Of a stretch of 42,872 nucleotides of DNA, positions 13,730-22,408 are shown piece by piece. Position 1 is the first letter of the stretch. Each line of letters starts with the position of its first letter. The stretch comes from a virus. The stretch lies in IMG/VR virus record IMGVR_UViG_3300047550_004348, positions 1 to 42,872 of that record; one strand, written 5' to 3'. Both the position numbers and the translations under genes were made by a program. Under the pieces are notes generated by a model. The model was not told the origin of the DNA and did no database searches. It worked only from the letters and a program-made list of their open reading frames with translations.

Positions 13730-16638
13730 TGATAGTTAATACACAGAAACTTTTACCTCCATCAAAATCATCATCATTACTTGTAAAAGTAAGTGGTTCC
13801 AAAATTATTCCATCGATTAAGAAAAAAAGTATTAATACTCAGAAATTATTAGGGCCAAGAAAAGATGAACCTGGGCAAATAGTAAAAGTATTAACTGATA
13901 TTGATGTTCGTTTAAAATTAATTTTAAAAGAGGATCAAAGTCAACAAAATAAAAAAAGAAGAGAGAAAGAAAAAAAAGAGTTTGAAGATCAAGAAAAAAA
14001 ATTAGAAGCACCAAAAGAAACTAAAAAATTTAAATTTCCATCTCTTTCGATTCCTGGATCAAGTTTTCTCGATCGTATTAAAAGATTTTTATTTTTTACT
14101 GCTCTTGGTTGGGTATTTACAAAATTTCAAGATCAACTTCCGAAATTGCAAGGAGTTATTAAAATAATAACTCAAGTTTATGGAGTCGCTGAAAATATTT
14201 TTAAATTTTTATTAGAGTCTTTTGTAAATGTTATTGATCGTGGATACAAAGCTTATGATAAAGTTAGAGATCTTGCAAAGAGTATTGGTGGAGAAAAGGC
14301 ACAAAAAGACTTTGATAATTTATCAAGTAAGTTAAATGAGTATATTAATTATGCTCTAATTGGTGGAATGGCACTTACAGGTGCTATTAATGCGTTTTCT
14401 AATGAAGTTAAAGGAAGAAAAGGAAAAGATGGTGGAACTACTGCTGGAGTTGGTGGTAGACCAAGAACACCAGGAAGAACTTCTACTGGATATCGTTTAG
14501 TTCAAAGAGGTGGATCATCTAAAGGTCTTAGTGGAGGAAGGTATGGGTCGAGTCAAGTAGAAAGAATTGCAAAATTTGATCCATTAAAGAAGAATATTTT
14601 TCAGAGAGCAGGACAAGCATCGAGAATTGGTGCAAAAAAAGCAACACAAGCAGTCATTGGAAAACAAGCAACAAAACAATTATTAAGACTAGCAAAAGGT
14701 CCTTTATCACGATTACCACTTCTTGGTGGATTAATTGAATTTGGTCTTTCTTGGGCACTGGGAGATCCTGTAGGTAAAGCAGCATTTAGGGGAGTTGGAA
14801 CTTTACTTCTTGGGGCTGTTGGTTCTTTAATACTTCCTGGATTTGGAACTTTTGTTGGTGGTTGGGCTGGTGCTGAACTTGCTGGAAAACTTTATGAAGT
14901 TTTATTTGAAAATAAAAAACCACAAGGGAAAGTTCAGAAGAAACAAGGTGGAGGACCAGTTACAAGAGGTGGAAAAACTCAGGGTGGACCATCAAGGTCT
15001 ATTAAAATAACAAGAAGAAAACCTCTAAAAGTAAAACCAAAACAATCTCAACCCGGTAAAGACGTTGGTGGTAAGAAGAAAATTAAAGAATTATACCCAG
15101 ATCCATCAGCAAGATCTGATATTGAAGGAGAACAAAAAAGTGCTTGGTGGAAATTACTTCCACAACTTTCTAATAATCCAACTCCAGAAGAAATTCAACA
15201 AAGAAATGATAAAATTAAAGCACTTCCAAATTCATATAAAGCACTGACTGGAGTTGCAAAAATCTTAAAGGATATTCCTTTTGGTATTGGTGCATTAATG
15301 GGAGGTGCAGTTGATGTTGCTTTGGGGGAAAAGTTACCAAAAAATGCTATTGATAATTTAAGTAATGGTATTTCCTATTTAATTAATGCAATTTCAAATA
15401 GACAACTAATCTCAAGTTTATCAAGCATTGAAAAAGAAATTACAAGAATGGAGACTGGTGGAGCAGTTCCACGCCTTAAAGATTTTAATACTCAGGATCA
15501 ATTTGGATTGGGTAAAGATATTAGTAAAGTTCTTGATGGTATGATTCGACAAAAAGTTGATGAAGCAATTCGTGAAGTTCAAAAACAATTGATGCCTGGT
15601 AAATATTCTGCGGTGGAGAGAGGTTCTCCTTCTGTTGATCCCGATCGAGGTGGTGGAGGAGGTGGCGGCGGCGGTGGCACCGGTCAAGGACTTAATCAAC
15701 CAAATGTTAGTGGAAAAAGTGGATATAAAGGTTCAACAAACGTAATTGATACGGGATATAGAGATGCTAATGGTAGACCTATTAAATTAAATCCCGGAGC
15801 AGCACAAGCATTTAGAAATATGATCTCTGCAGGAATGCCATTTAGGTCAGGTGACGTTGCTAATGTTTATAGAGATGAGGCTGAATATTTGCGTTTAATT
15901 AATGCTGGATACAATCCAGCATCCAATTCTGCTCATAATTATGGAGAAGGTGCTGACATTCATGGTGCTATGGGGGAGTGGATTAAAAGAAATGGGAGAA
16001 GATATGGGTGGTATTATATTGACTATCCAGGAACTCATGGTGGGCATTTTGAGTGGAAAGGTACGCCTACAAGACAACCAACACAAGGACAACCACCAGG
16101 AAGACCTCCTGGACAAACACCATCAGGAAGTGTTAGGCAGTCTGGTGAAGCATCTTGGTATGGTCCAGGTTTTTATGGAAATAGAACTGCAAGTGGAGAT
16201 CTATTTCGTGAGGGAGATACTGAATATACTGCAGCACATCGAACTTTACCATTTGGGACAAAAGTAACAGTTACAAATAAATCAAATGGTAAAAGTATTC
16301 AAGTCAGAATTAATGATCGTGGACCATTCAAAGCTGGTAGAATTATTGATTTAAACAAAGCAGCAAGAGATGCTTTGGGTGGTCAAGATTTAATGAATGT
16401 TGATCTAAGTTATAAAGGTGGTGGATACATTCCAAAACAATCTCCAAAAGACAGAACAAAATCTCTTACAAGTTACCCCTCATATTCATCTGAAGGTGGA
16501 ATGATGATTGCTATTCAACCAATGATTATTGAAAAGACTATACCAGTTCCTTCAGGTCGAAGAAGTGGTGGTGGTGCTGTGATGTTTCCAATTGCTGGTG
16601 TAAATAATAGTAATATGCAAAGTTTAAGTAGAGGATAA
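13729..16638 (+). CDS. Large hub protein with M15-like and RlpA-like murein-hydrolase domains
   Basis: A 969-residue protein. Residues 1-110 are basic and helical; 115-137 (DRIKRFLFFTALGWVFTKFQ) match the neighbour's hydrophobic segment; 330-370 are membrane-like (LLGAVGSLILPGFGTFVGGWAGAEL). A glycine run near 645 leads to an M15 peptidase-like domain (about 664-780) with SAHNYGEGAD at 734-743 and GGHFEW at 771-776. Next is a Pro/Gln linker and an RlpA-type double-psi barrel (about 805-900): GEASWYG, AAHRTLPFG with H837, RINDRGPF with D863, both RlpA catalytic residues present. In the M15 domain the acidic residue usually three before the last His is H770, so activity is uncertain. It is probably the tail-tip cell-wall enzyme. 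Confidence 0.82.
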   Translation: MIVNTQKLLPPSKSSSLLVKVSGSKIIPSIKKKSINTQKLLGPRKDEPGQIVKVLTDIDVRLKLILKEDQSQQNKKRREKEKKEFEDQEKKLEAPKETKKFKFPSLSIPGSSFLDRIKRFLFFTALGWVFTKFQDQLPKLQGVIKIITQVYGVAENIFKFLLESFVNVIDRGYKAYDKVRDLAKSIGGEKAQKDFDNLSSKLNEYINYALIGGMALTGAINAFSNEVKGRKGKDGGTTAGVGGRPRTPGRTSTGYRLVQRGGSSKGLSGGRYGSSQVERIAKFDPLKKNIFQRAGQASRIGAKKATQAVIGKQATKQLLRLAKGPLSRLPLLGGLIEFGLSWALGDPVGKAAFRGVGTLLLGAVGSLILPGFGTFVGGWAGAELAGKLYEVLFENKKPQGKVQKKQGGGPVTRGGKTQGGPSRSIKITRRKPLKVKPKQSQPGKDVGGKKKIKELYPDPSARSDIEGEQKSAWWKLLPQLSNNPTPEEIQQRNDKIKALPNSYKALTGVAKILKDIPFGIGALMGGAVDVALGEKLPKNAIDNLSNGISYLINAISNRQLISSLSSIEKEITRMETGGAVPRLKDFNTQDQFGLGKDISKVLDGMIRQKVDEAIREVQKQLMPGKYSAVERGSPSVDPDRGGGGGGGGGGTGQGLNQPNVSGKSGYKGSTNVIDTGYRDANGRPIKLNPGAAQAFRNMISAGMPFRSGDVANVYRDEAEYLRLINAGYNPASNSAHNYGEGADIHGAMGEWIKRNGRRYGWYYIDYPGTHGGHFEWKGTPTRQPTQGQPPGRPPGQTPSGSVRQSGEASWYGPGFYGNRTASGDLFREGDTEYTAAHRTLPFGTKVTVTNKSNGKSIQVRINDRGPFKAGRIIDLNKAARDALGGQDLMNVDLSYKGGGYIPKQSPKDRTKSLTSYPSYSSEGGMMIAIQPMIIEKTIPVPSGRRSGGGAVMFPIAGVNNSNMQSLSRG

Positions 16639-16640
16639 AA

Positions 16641-17960
16641 ATGTCAGCAAACTTTGCCGCACAGGCAGGCGAAGCCCAGATAAAACTATTTGAATTTGAA
16701 TCAAACTACAATAAACCAGTAGATGTTTCTGGTGGTATTTTAGAGTTGAATTATTATGAAAGTATTCTTGATAACTCAATCAGAGCAACTGCTACTTTTG
16801 CCGATACTGGATACAGAAATGGAGAAGGTTCTGCCATTGTTGAGGAAGGTGATTTAAATTTAACAGTGGGTGAAAAGGTAAATCTAAAGGTTAATGATGG
16901 TAATCAGTTTGAGCTAAATTTTACTGGAGCAAAACAATTAAGAATTAAAGAAACAAGAAATATAGATGAGAGTACTAATAAAATTATATTCACTGTAGAT
17001 TTATTTTCTAAAGAGTCTATCAATAATGAGTTAGAACAATGTAGAGTTAAGCAAAGATTTGATGGAAAAATATCAGATTCAGTGGAGAAAATTTTAAAAG
17101 AAATTTTAAAAACAGAAAAAGAACTTGATATTGATACTACTCTTAATCAATTAAGTTTTATTGGAAACGTTGAGAAACCTTTTTATAAATGCACTTGGTT
17201 GGGTCCAAGATCAGTTCCTGATGTACAAAATGCTAAAGGAAATTTATCTGGATATTTTTTTTATGAAACTTATGAAGGATTTAAGTTTAAGTCAATTGAT
17301 AAACTGTTTGAACAAAATCCAAAAAGAAAATTAATTTTTAATAATATTATTGGAGAAATTCCTCCTGGATATGATGGAAAAATTTTAGATTATTCTTTTG
17401 ATAGTACTATTGATTTAAAAACTTCCCTTCTTACAGGATCACTTTTTAACTCAAAACTTAAGGGTGTTAATGCTTTTGAAAGTTCTTATCGTGAAAATCA
17501 GTTTGATCATAAAAACCAAGGACTTACTAATAATATAGGTGGGATTGATTTCCCATTAGTTGCATCAGATTTAAAAATACAAGAACAGGTTACTAGAATA
17601 TTATATAAGTGGGATGATCCAGGATTTCTTGTTGAAGGTAAAGATTTGATATCACAACTTCTTAAATCTACCTATACTAATTATAACAATGATGAAATAC
17701 TAAGGCAATCATATGTGAGATATAATAATTTGTTTAATATAAAATTATCAATTGCAATATCAGGCGATATGAGTTTGAGGGCTGGAGATCTTCTTCATTG
17801 TGATTTTCCCGAAGTCACTTCGAATACAACAAAATCTTATAGTAAGAAGAAAAGTGGTATATATATGATATCAGATGTGTGTCATCGTATAACAAAAAAT
17901 GGTTGTTATACTAGACTCAATTTAGTTAGAGATTCAATTGGTAGAAAACCATCTAAGTAA
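16641..17960 (+). CDS. 27: Baseplate hub protein, gp27-like
   Basis: A 439-residue protein. The N-terminal IKLFEFESNYNKPVDVSGGI and YYESILDNSIRATATFADTG match the first barrel of T4 gp27 (LSVKLFDSYDAWSNN and TMRDSLYGR). The C-terminal SLRAGDLLHCDFPEV with SGIYMISDVCHRITKNGCY matches the T4 segment LTPGVKIIFND with FYVDEVIHEL. gp27 is the trimeric torus linking the tube to gp5. The neighbouring gp5-like gene, two genes on, agrees. Residue identity to T4 appears low, so the call rests on architecture and order. Confidence 0.7.
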   Translation: MSANFAAQAGEAQIKLFEFESNYNKPVDVSGGILELNYYESILDNSIRATATFADTGYRNGEGSAIVEEGDLNLTVGEKVNLKVNDGNQFELNFTGAKQLRIKETRNIDESTNKIIFTVDLFSKESINNELEQCRVKQRFDGKISDSVEKILKEILKTEKELDIDTTLNQLSFIGNVEKPFYKCTWLGPRSVPDVQNAKGNLSGYFFYETYEGFKFKSIDKLFEQNPKRKLIFNNIIGEIPPGYDGKILDYSFDSTIDLKTSLLTGSLFNSKLKGVNAFESSYRENQFDHKNQGLTNNIGGIDFPLVASDLKIQEQVTRILYKWDDPGFLVEGKDLISQLLKSTYTNYNNDEILRQSYVRYNNLFNIKLSIAISGDMSLRAGDLLHCDFPEVTSNTTKSYSKKKSGIYMISDVCHRITKNGCYTRLNLVRDSIGRKPSK

Positions 17961-17961
17961 A

Positions 17962-18177
17962 ATGGAAAAATCACTTCAACAACATATCAACGATGATCGT
18001 GATGAACTAGATAACCCTAATACTAGTGGTCAACGTCGTCGTCATTTGGAAGGTGAACTTGATGCATTAGAGGCATATCAAGCAAATCATCCTGATGATG
18101 ATCATGATCCAACTTCATTAGAACTTTATTGTGATACTCATCCAGATGCTCTTGAATGTAGAGTTTATGAAGAATAA
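17962..18177 (+). CDS. cp12: CP12-like Calvin-cycle inhibitor
   Basis: A 71-residue acidic protein. The C-terminus LELYCDTHPDALECRVYEE is a CP12 tail: Cys57 and Cys66 spaced C-x8-C and ending CRVYEE. This tail binds GAPDH under oxidising conditions. The N-terminal Cys pair and the AWDxVEELQAE signature that contacts phosphoribulokinase are absent; in their place is HLEGELDALEAYQANHP, a form I associate with cyanophage CP12. Host CP12 blocks GAPDH and PRK, and the phage copy is thought to push carbon toward the pentose phosphate pathway. It is lodged between gp27-like and gp5-like genes and ends in a TAATG overlap. Start is ATG 17962. Confidence 0.82.
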   Translation: MEKSLQQHINDDRDELDNPNTSGQRRRHLEGELDALEAYQANHPDDDHDPTSLELYCDTHPDALECRVYEE

Positions 18178-18725
18178 TGAACGCTTACTCGGGAAACTTT
18201 GATTTGAATAGTGTTACATCTCTTCCTGTTTGGTTTGGGAGAGTTGTATCTAGTGTTTCATGGCAGGATAATATTGAAGCATCACACTTTGACCCATCAC
18301 AAAAGAAGGGATGGGGATTTCGTTATCGCGTAAGGTATTTTGGATTGCATTCTTCAAGCACTCAAGATTTGCCTGATGAACAATTGCCTATGGCAAATGT
18401 AATGTTGCCTGTAACTTCAGGATCTGGTCTTGGTGGATTTGTAGAAACTCCATCATTATCTTCTGGTTCAATTGTTGTTGGTTTTTTCCTTGATGGGATG
18501 GCGGGTCAGGAACCATATATTTTTGGGGTATTGGTCAATTCAAATAATGAAGTTCCTAAAGAACAACCACAAGATCAAACTGGAGGGGCAAATCTTTTTA
18601 ATGATACTTATGTTAGAGGAACTAGTCCTCAAACTGGGTCTTTTGTTCCTGACTTTCTCCAAACTCTTAGGGTACAGGATAGACCTTCATATGCTAGTAC
18701 ACAGTATAAAATAAATTCGCAATAA
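18177..18725 (+). CDS. 5: gp5-like baseplate hub OB-fold protein without lysozyme domain
   Basis: A 182-residue protein. It matches the OB domain of T4 gp5: WFGRVVSSVSWQDN, RYRVRYFGLHSSSTQDLP, PMANVMLPVTSGSGLGGFVE and VVGFFLDGMAGQEPYIFGVL (T4: WFVGVVEDRMD, RVRVRVVGLHP, PWMSVIQPITS, VYGHFLD). It then ends after about 60 residues. The lysozyme domain and beta-helical spike of T4 gp5 (575 residues) are missing from this gene. The lytic domains are probably those of the protein at 13729, and a needle-like protein is at 20445. Confidence 0.82.
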   Translation: MNAYSGNFDLNSVTSLPVWFGRVVSSVSWQDNIEASHFDPSQKKGWGFRYRVRYFGLHSSSTQDLPDEQLPMANVMLPVTSGSGLGGFVETPSLSSGSIVVGFFLDGMAGQEPYIFGVLVNSNNEVPKEQPQDQTGGANLFNDTYVRGTSPQTGSFVPDFLQTLRVQDRPSYASTQYKINSQ

Positions 18726-18726
18726 A

Positions 18727-20448
18727 ATGGTTTACAGAAAAACTTCAGACGGAATATATCAAGTATCAGATCGCAATGTAAATTTAGGTAGTTCTAAAGA
18801 CACTAAATCTGCAGATCAAGCTCAACAAGATGCAAACAGACCTGAAGCAGTACAAAGTCCCTGTAAAAATGATGGAACAAAAGCAATACAATCTATAATT
18901 CAAAACCTTCAAAATGATATTAGTAATATACAAAGGTACACTAATAGATTTTCAACTATAAATGGTGCTGTTAGTGTTTTTGTAAATGAAGATTCTGGAG
19001 TAGGAAAAGACATAAAAACTATTGTTGATTTTGCAACAACAGATATTGGATCTAATATAAAAACTATGTTAGATCCTATGCGTGCATGGACTATTAATGA
19101 AATACAAAGGAAAGCAAAAGAGACGATGCCATTTCTTTTTCCTGGAGAAGTTCCTTCTTTTGTAGATAATCTTAGGAAAGGGACAAATTTAATTTCTTGT
19201 GCTTTTGGGAAAGTAATAGAGACTTTGTTTGGAACAATTGGAGATTTGTTATTACAATTTATAGATCAATTTATTAATGGTCCTTTGTGTGCGATTCAGG
19301 ATTTTATTTCTAATTTATTTGATAGTATTTTAGGTCCAATTGTTGATAGTATTAATTCTGCACTTTCACTTATAACAGGAACTATTGGTGATATTGCATC
19401 AAAATTGTTTAATGCTCTTGATTTTGTTAATGATCTTATAAATTTCTTTAAATGTGAAACAAAACCAGAGTGTCCTTCCGTTGATTCTATAAATCTTGCT
19501 GGAACTGTATTTTCTACAGATGCTCTTAATTTACAATCATCTCCTCCTGAAAATTTTAAATATAATAGTTCCGGTATTGGAACTCTTCCAATACCCGGAT
19601 GTCCAACAAATCCAATACCTTGCGGACCTCCTCAGGTTCAGTTTTTTGGTGGTGGTGGATTTGGTGCTGCTGCAAATCCAATTATAAGTTCTAATTCATC
19701 TTCGGTCATTGGATTTGATATTGTAAATCCAGGCACGGGATTCTTAGAAGCACCTAAAGCAACTCTTGTAGATTCTTGTGGGAATGGTTCGGGTTCTTCT
19801 CTTCAAGTTATAATGGAACCTGCAGGTATTGGGACCACTTCAATAATAGGCATTGGAACTACTTCAACTTTAAAAGTCAAAAATATTGCAATTCTTGCTC
19901 CCGGAGATGGATACCTCTCAACCCTAGATGGGTCAATGGGAGGAAATGGTAGGGTTTGGAAAGAAAAGGATGAATGTTATGTTGAAACAAGTGATGGAAA
20001 ATATTATGTTGTTCCTGATAAAAATGCTGTACAATTGAATGATGGTGATACATTGATTTGTTCTCCCCCAGCATCAGAAGTTGATTCATATCAAGTTGTT
20101 ACTGAAATAGAAGATATTCTTGTACTTGATTCTGGATTTGGATATGAACCAGGAGATTCTCTTGAGGTTGTTCCGAGTAATGGATCTCAAATAGAACCTG
20201 TTATAAATGATAGGGGAGAAATTGAAAGAATTAATATAATAAATCCCGGAATTGGATTTACGGATATACCAGAAATTTTTGTAAAATCTAAAAATGGATA
20301 TAATGTAAAATTAGTTCCAGTATTAAAATCAACAAGAATAAGTAATCTAGATCCAACCATTGTTCCACCAGGAACGCAAATTATTTCTGTTGTTGATTGT
20401 GTTGGAAGAATATTACCTAAAACTACATTTAATAGAGTACCAAGATGA
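18727..20448 (+). CDS. Virion structural protein (baseplate or tail)
   Basis: A 573-residue protein. The first half is helical with a hydrophobic stretch (about 165-245: FGTIGDLLLQFIDQFINGPLC then repeated I/L/F-rich helices). The second half is beta-rich with repeated short units built on VNPGTGFLEAPKA, LAPGDGYLS, DSGFGYEPGDSLEV and NPGIGFTDIPEIFV. This G-x-G-Y/F pattern recurs in the fibre proteins downstream. I cannot assign a T4 equivalent. It lies between the OB and needle-like parts of gp5, suggesting a hub or tip position. Its stop overlaps the next start by 4 nt. Confidence 0.6.
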   Translation: MVYRKTSDGIYQVSDRNVNLGSSKDTKSADQAQQDANRPEAVQSPCKNDGTKAIQSIIQNLQNDISNIQRYTNRFSTINGAVSVFVNEDSGVGKDIKTIVDFATTDIGSNIKTMLDPMRAWTINEIQRKAKETMPFLFPGEVPSFVDNLRKGTNLISCAFGKVIETLFGTIGDLLLQFIDQFINGPLCAIQDFISNLFDSILGPIVDSINSALSLITGTIGDIASKLFNALDFVNDLINFFKCETKPECPSVDSINLAGTVFSTDALNLQSSPPENFKYNSSGIGTLPIPGCPTNPIPCGPPQVQFFGGGGFGAAANPIISSNSSSVIGFDIVNPGTGFLEAPKATLVDSCGNGSGSSLQVIMEPAGIGTTSIIGIGTTSTLKVKNIAILAPGDGYLSTLDGSMGGNGRVWKEKDECYVETSDGKYYVVPDKNAVQLNDGDTLICSPPASEVDSYQVVTEIEDILVLDSGFGYEPGDSLEVVPSNGSQIEPVINDRGEIERINIINPGIGFTDIPEIFVKSKNGYNVKLVPVLKSTRISNLDPTIVPPGTQIISVVDCVGRILPKTTFNRVPR

Positions 20449-21011
20449 AATCTAAAAATTACGAAGGAAAAACGATAGGAACAAAAGATGGGCAAATTCG
20501 GTTTGGTCACATTCATGCAGATCAAGTTAAATCATCATTTATGATTCAGGGACAGGAGTCTCTCGAATATATTGCAATTGATCAGACAGAACCAAGGAAA
20601 AGATGGATAACCTCAAGATGTAGGGGACGTTACCAAGTTAAGTGTGGTGATGATATTCCAAAAGATCAAATCGGGATGTGGTTTAATGCAGATCGTAGTG
20701 ATATTCTAATTCAAACTAAAGGTAGAATTAGAATGGAAGCGGAAAATATTGATTTGATTGCTCGTGGACCTGATGATTCTAAAGGAGTAATAAATTTAAT
20801 TTCCAATGAAAGTGTAAATATAAAAACAAAACGATTTACATCTGATGCAAGTGAGTCAATTAGTTTATTTACAAATGGAGAGATGCTTCAAAGTGCAATA
20901 AATATTATGAAAATTTATGGTGGAAGTATTCAAAAAATGACTTCGATGAGTTCAATTAAACCACCAGAGTTTCCGATAGTTTCAGATTTGCTAAAATTAG
21001 TAAAACAATAA
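20445..21011 (+). CDS. Needle-like beta-helical protein, possible gp5 C-terminal equivalent
   Basis: A 188-residue protein. The middle (about residues 84-150) is a run of short beta strands of the kind found in gp5 and VgrG spikes: SDILIQTKGRIRMEAENIDL, GVINLISNESVNIKTKRF, ESISLFTNGEM. The N-terminus has YEGKTIGTKDGQIRFGHIHA. It starts within the stop of the previous gene (ATGA). With the OB-only gene at 18177 it could rebuild a gp5-like spike from two chains. Fold inferred from strand pattern only. Confidence 0.5.
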   Translation: MKSKNYEGKTIGTKDGQIRFGHIHADQVKSSFMIQGQESLEYIAIDQTEPRKRWITSRCRGRYQVKCGDDIPKDQIGMWFNADRSDILIQTKGRIRMEAENIDLIARGPDDSKGVINLISNESVNIKTKRFTSDASESISLFTNGEMLQSAINIMKIYGGSIQKMTSMSSIKPPEFPIVSDLLKLVKQ

Positions 21012-21014
21012 CAT

Positions 21015-21680
21015 ATGACAAGTTCTAGTGATTTTGAGTTGATTCATGGTCAACTTCATGTAACAAATACGGCATCAAAGCCAGAACCATTAGGTAGAGG
21101 ACCTGCGGCAATTCGTGGTGCTACTTATATGCAAGGGCCTACTCAAGTAGGTAATGATTCTGATTTTTCCAATGTAGATGCGACAATGATAATTGGAAAA
21201 TTGAATAATGGCGATGTAAAAAGTTCTCCTCTATATTCTCTTTGGGTTAAATTATATTCAAGATTTCAAAATTTTGTTAGAATAGATACTTTATTAAAAG
21301 TAAAATTTATAGAAGCAAAAATAGTTAGAACAAAAATTCTTCAGGCATCTATTAAAAATTTTGTTATAGATCATCCAACAAAAGAGGGAAAAAAGTTAGT
21401 TCATACTTGTTTAGAAGGACCAGAAAATGGAGTGTACATTAGAGGAACTTTGCGTAATAAAGATATTATAGAATTGCCAGAATATTGGACTAATTTAATT
21501 GACGAATCGACTATAACAGTTTCTATTACTCCTGTAGGATCCCATCAAGATATTATTGTGAAAGGAATATCGGATAATAAAGTGTATCTTCAAGCAAGAC
21601 CGGGTATTCCTATAAATTGTTTTTATCACATTTTTGCAACAAGAAAAGATGTCCCAAAATTAATTACGGAGATTGATTGA
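21015..21680 (+). CDS. Structural beta protein, paralogue of next gene
   Basis: A 221-residue protein. The C-terminal module reads KNFVIDHPTKEGKKLVHTC, LEGPENGVYIRGTL, IIELPEYWTNLIDESTITV and TPVGSHQDIIVKG. This module is repeated in the next gene and occurs in many cyanophage tail-fibre or structural proteins; its role is unknown. The N-terminal 90 residues differ between the two genes, so they are probably two appendages or adaptors sharing a C-terminal tip domain. Confidence 0.65.
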   Translation: MTSSSDFELIHGQLHVTNTASKPEPLGRGPAAIRGATYMQGPTQVGNDSDFSNVDATMIIGKLNNGDVKSSPLYSLWVKLYSRFQNFVRIDTLLKVKFIEAKIVRTKILQASIKNFVIDHPTKEGKKLVHTCLEGPENGVYIRGTLRNKDIIELPEYWTNLIDESTITVSITPVGSHQDIIVKGISDNKVYLQARPGIPINCFYHIFATRKDVPKLITEID

Positions 21681-21682
21681 TA

Positions 21683-22393
21683 ATGTCATTTACATTTAAG
21701 AGTTATGGAACTTTTGCTGGACCTGGATCTCCTTTTTCATTTAGGGATGATGATGATTTTGATGTAAGTGGATACACTGATGAAACTTTTAATTTAGATG
21801 ACGTATCTCTTTGTCTTGTTAATACTGTAAATGATTATGTTTACATGCACTTAGATGGAACAAGTACATCTAAGGTTACTTTGGAAAAAAACACTGGTCC
21901 AATTTCAATTTTTAATGTAAGATCTAATGTTTCTATTTTTAGTGGGGAAGTTTATTCAAATGCAGGTGGACATAGACTTTCTGCTAAGAAAAATTTTGAT
22001 ATACCGCACCCAAATAAATCAGGATGGAGATTAAGACATACTTGTGTAGAGGGTCCTGAGAATGCTGTATATTTTAGAGGAAGATTGAAAGATAATAATG
22101 TAATTAATCTTCCTGAATATTGGAGAGGTTTTGTTGATCCAGAAAGCATTACTGTAAATTTAACTCAAATCGGAAGTCCTCAAGATTTAATTGTTGAAAA
22201 AATTGAATGGGGTTCTAGAATTATAATTCGTTCAGGATCTGGTTCCAATATAGATTGCTACTACATAGTGTATGGTAATCGTATGGATGGTGAAAGTTTA
22301 ATTCCAGAATATGAAGGAGAAACTCCAGCAGATTATCCGGGGAATAATGATGAATATTCTATTGTTGGTTGGAATTATGATGTAAGGTACTAA
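21683..22393 (+). CDS. Structural beta protein, paralogue of previous gene
   Basis: A 236-residue protein starting at ATG 21683 (an in-frame TTG lies 6 nt earlier). Module: KNFDIPHPNKSGWRLRHTC, VEGPENAVYFRGRL, VINLPEYWRGFVDPESITV and TQIGSPQDLIVEK, aligning along its length with the previous gene. The N-terminus is distinct (FTFKSYGTFAGPGSPFSFRD), and it has an acidic Pro/Asn tail. It follows its paralogue with 2 nt between them. Confidence 0.65.
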   Translation: MSFTFKSYGTFAGPGSPFSFRDDDDFDVSGYTDETFNLDDVSLCLVNTVNDYVYMHLDGTSTSKVTLEKNTGPISIFNVRSNVSIFSGEVYSNAGGHRLSAKKNFDIPHPNKSGWRLRHTCVEGPENAVYFRGRLKDNNVINLPEYWRGFVDPESITVNLTQIGSPQDLIVEKIEWGSRIIIRSGSGSNIDCYYIVYGNRMDGESLIPEYEGETPADYPGNNDEYSIVGWNYDVRY

Positions 22394-22408
22394 AATTAAA
22401 GGTAAAAA

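Noticed and set aside
16021-16060. Fully canonical M15 active site claimed for the hub protein
   Set aside because: The residue three before the last His is H770, not Asp or Glu, so I only call it M15-like.
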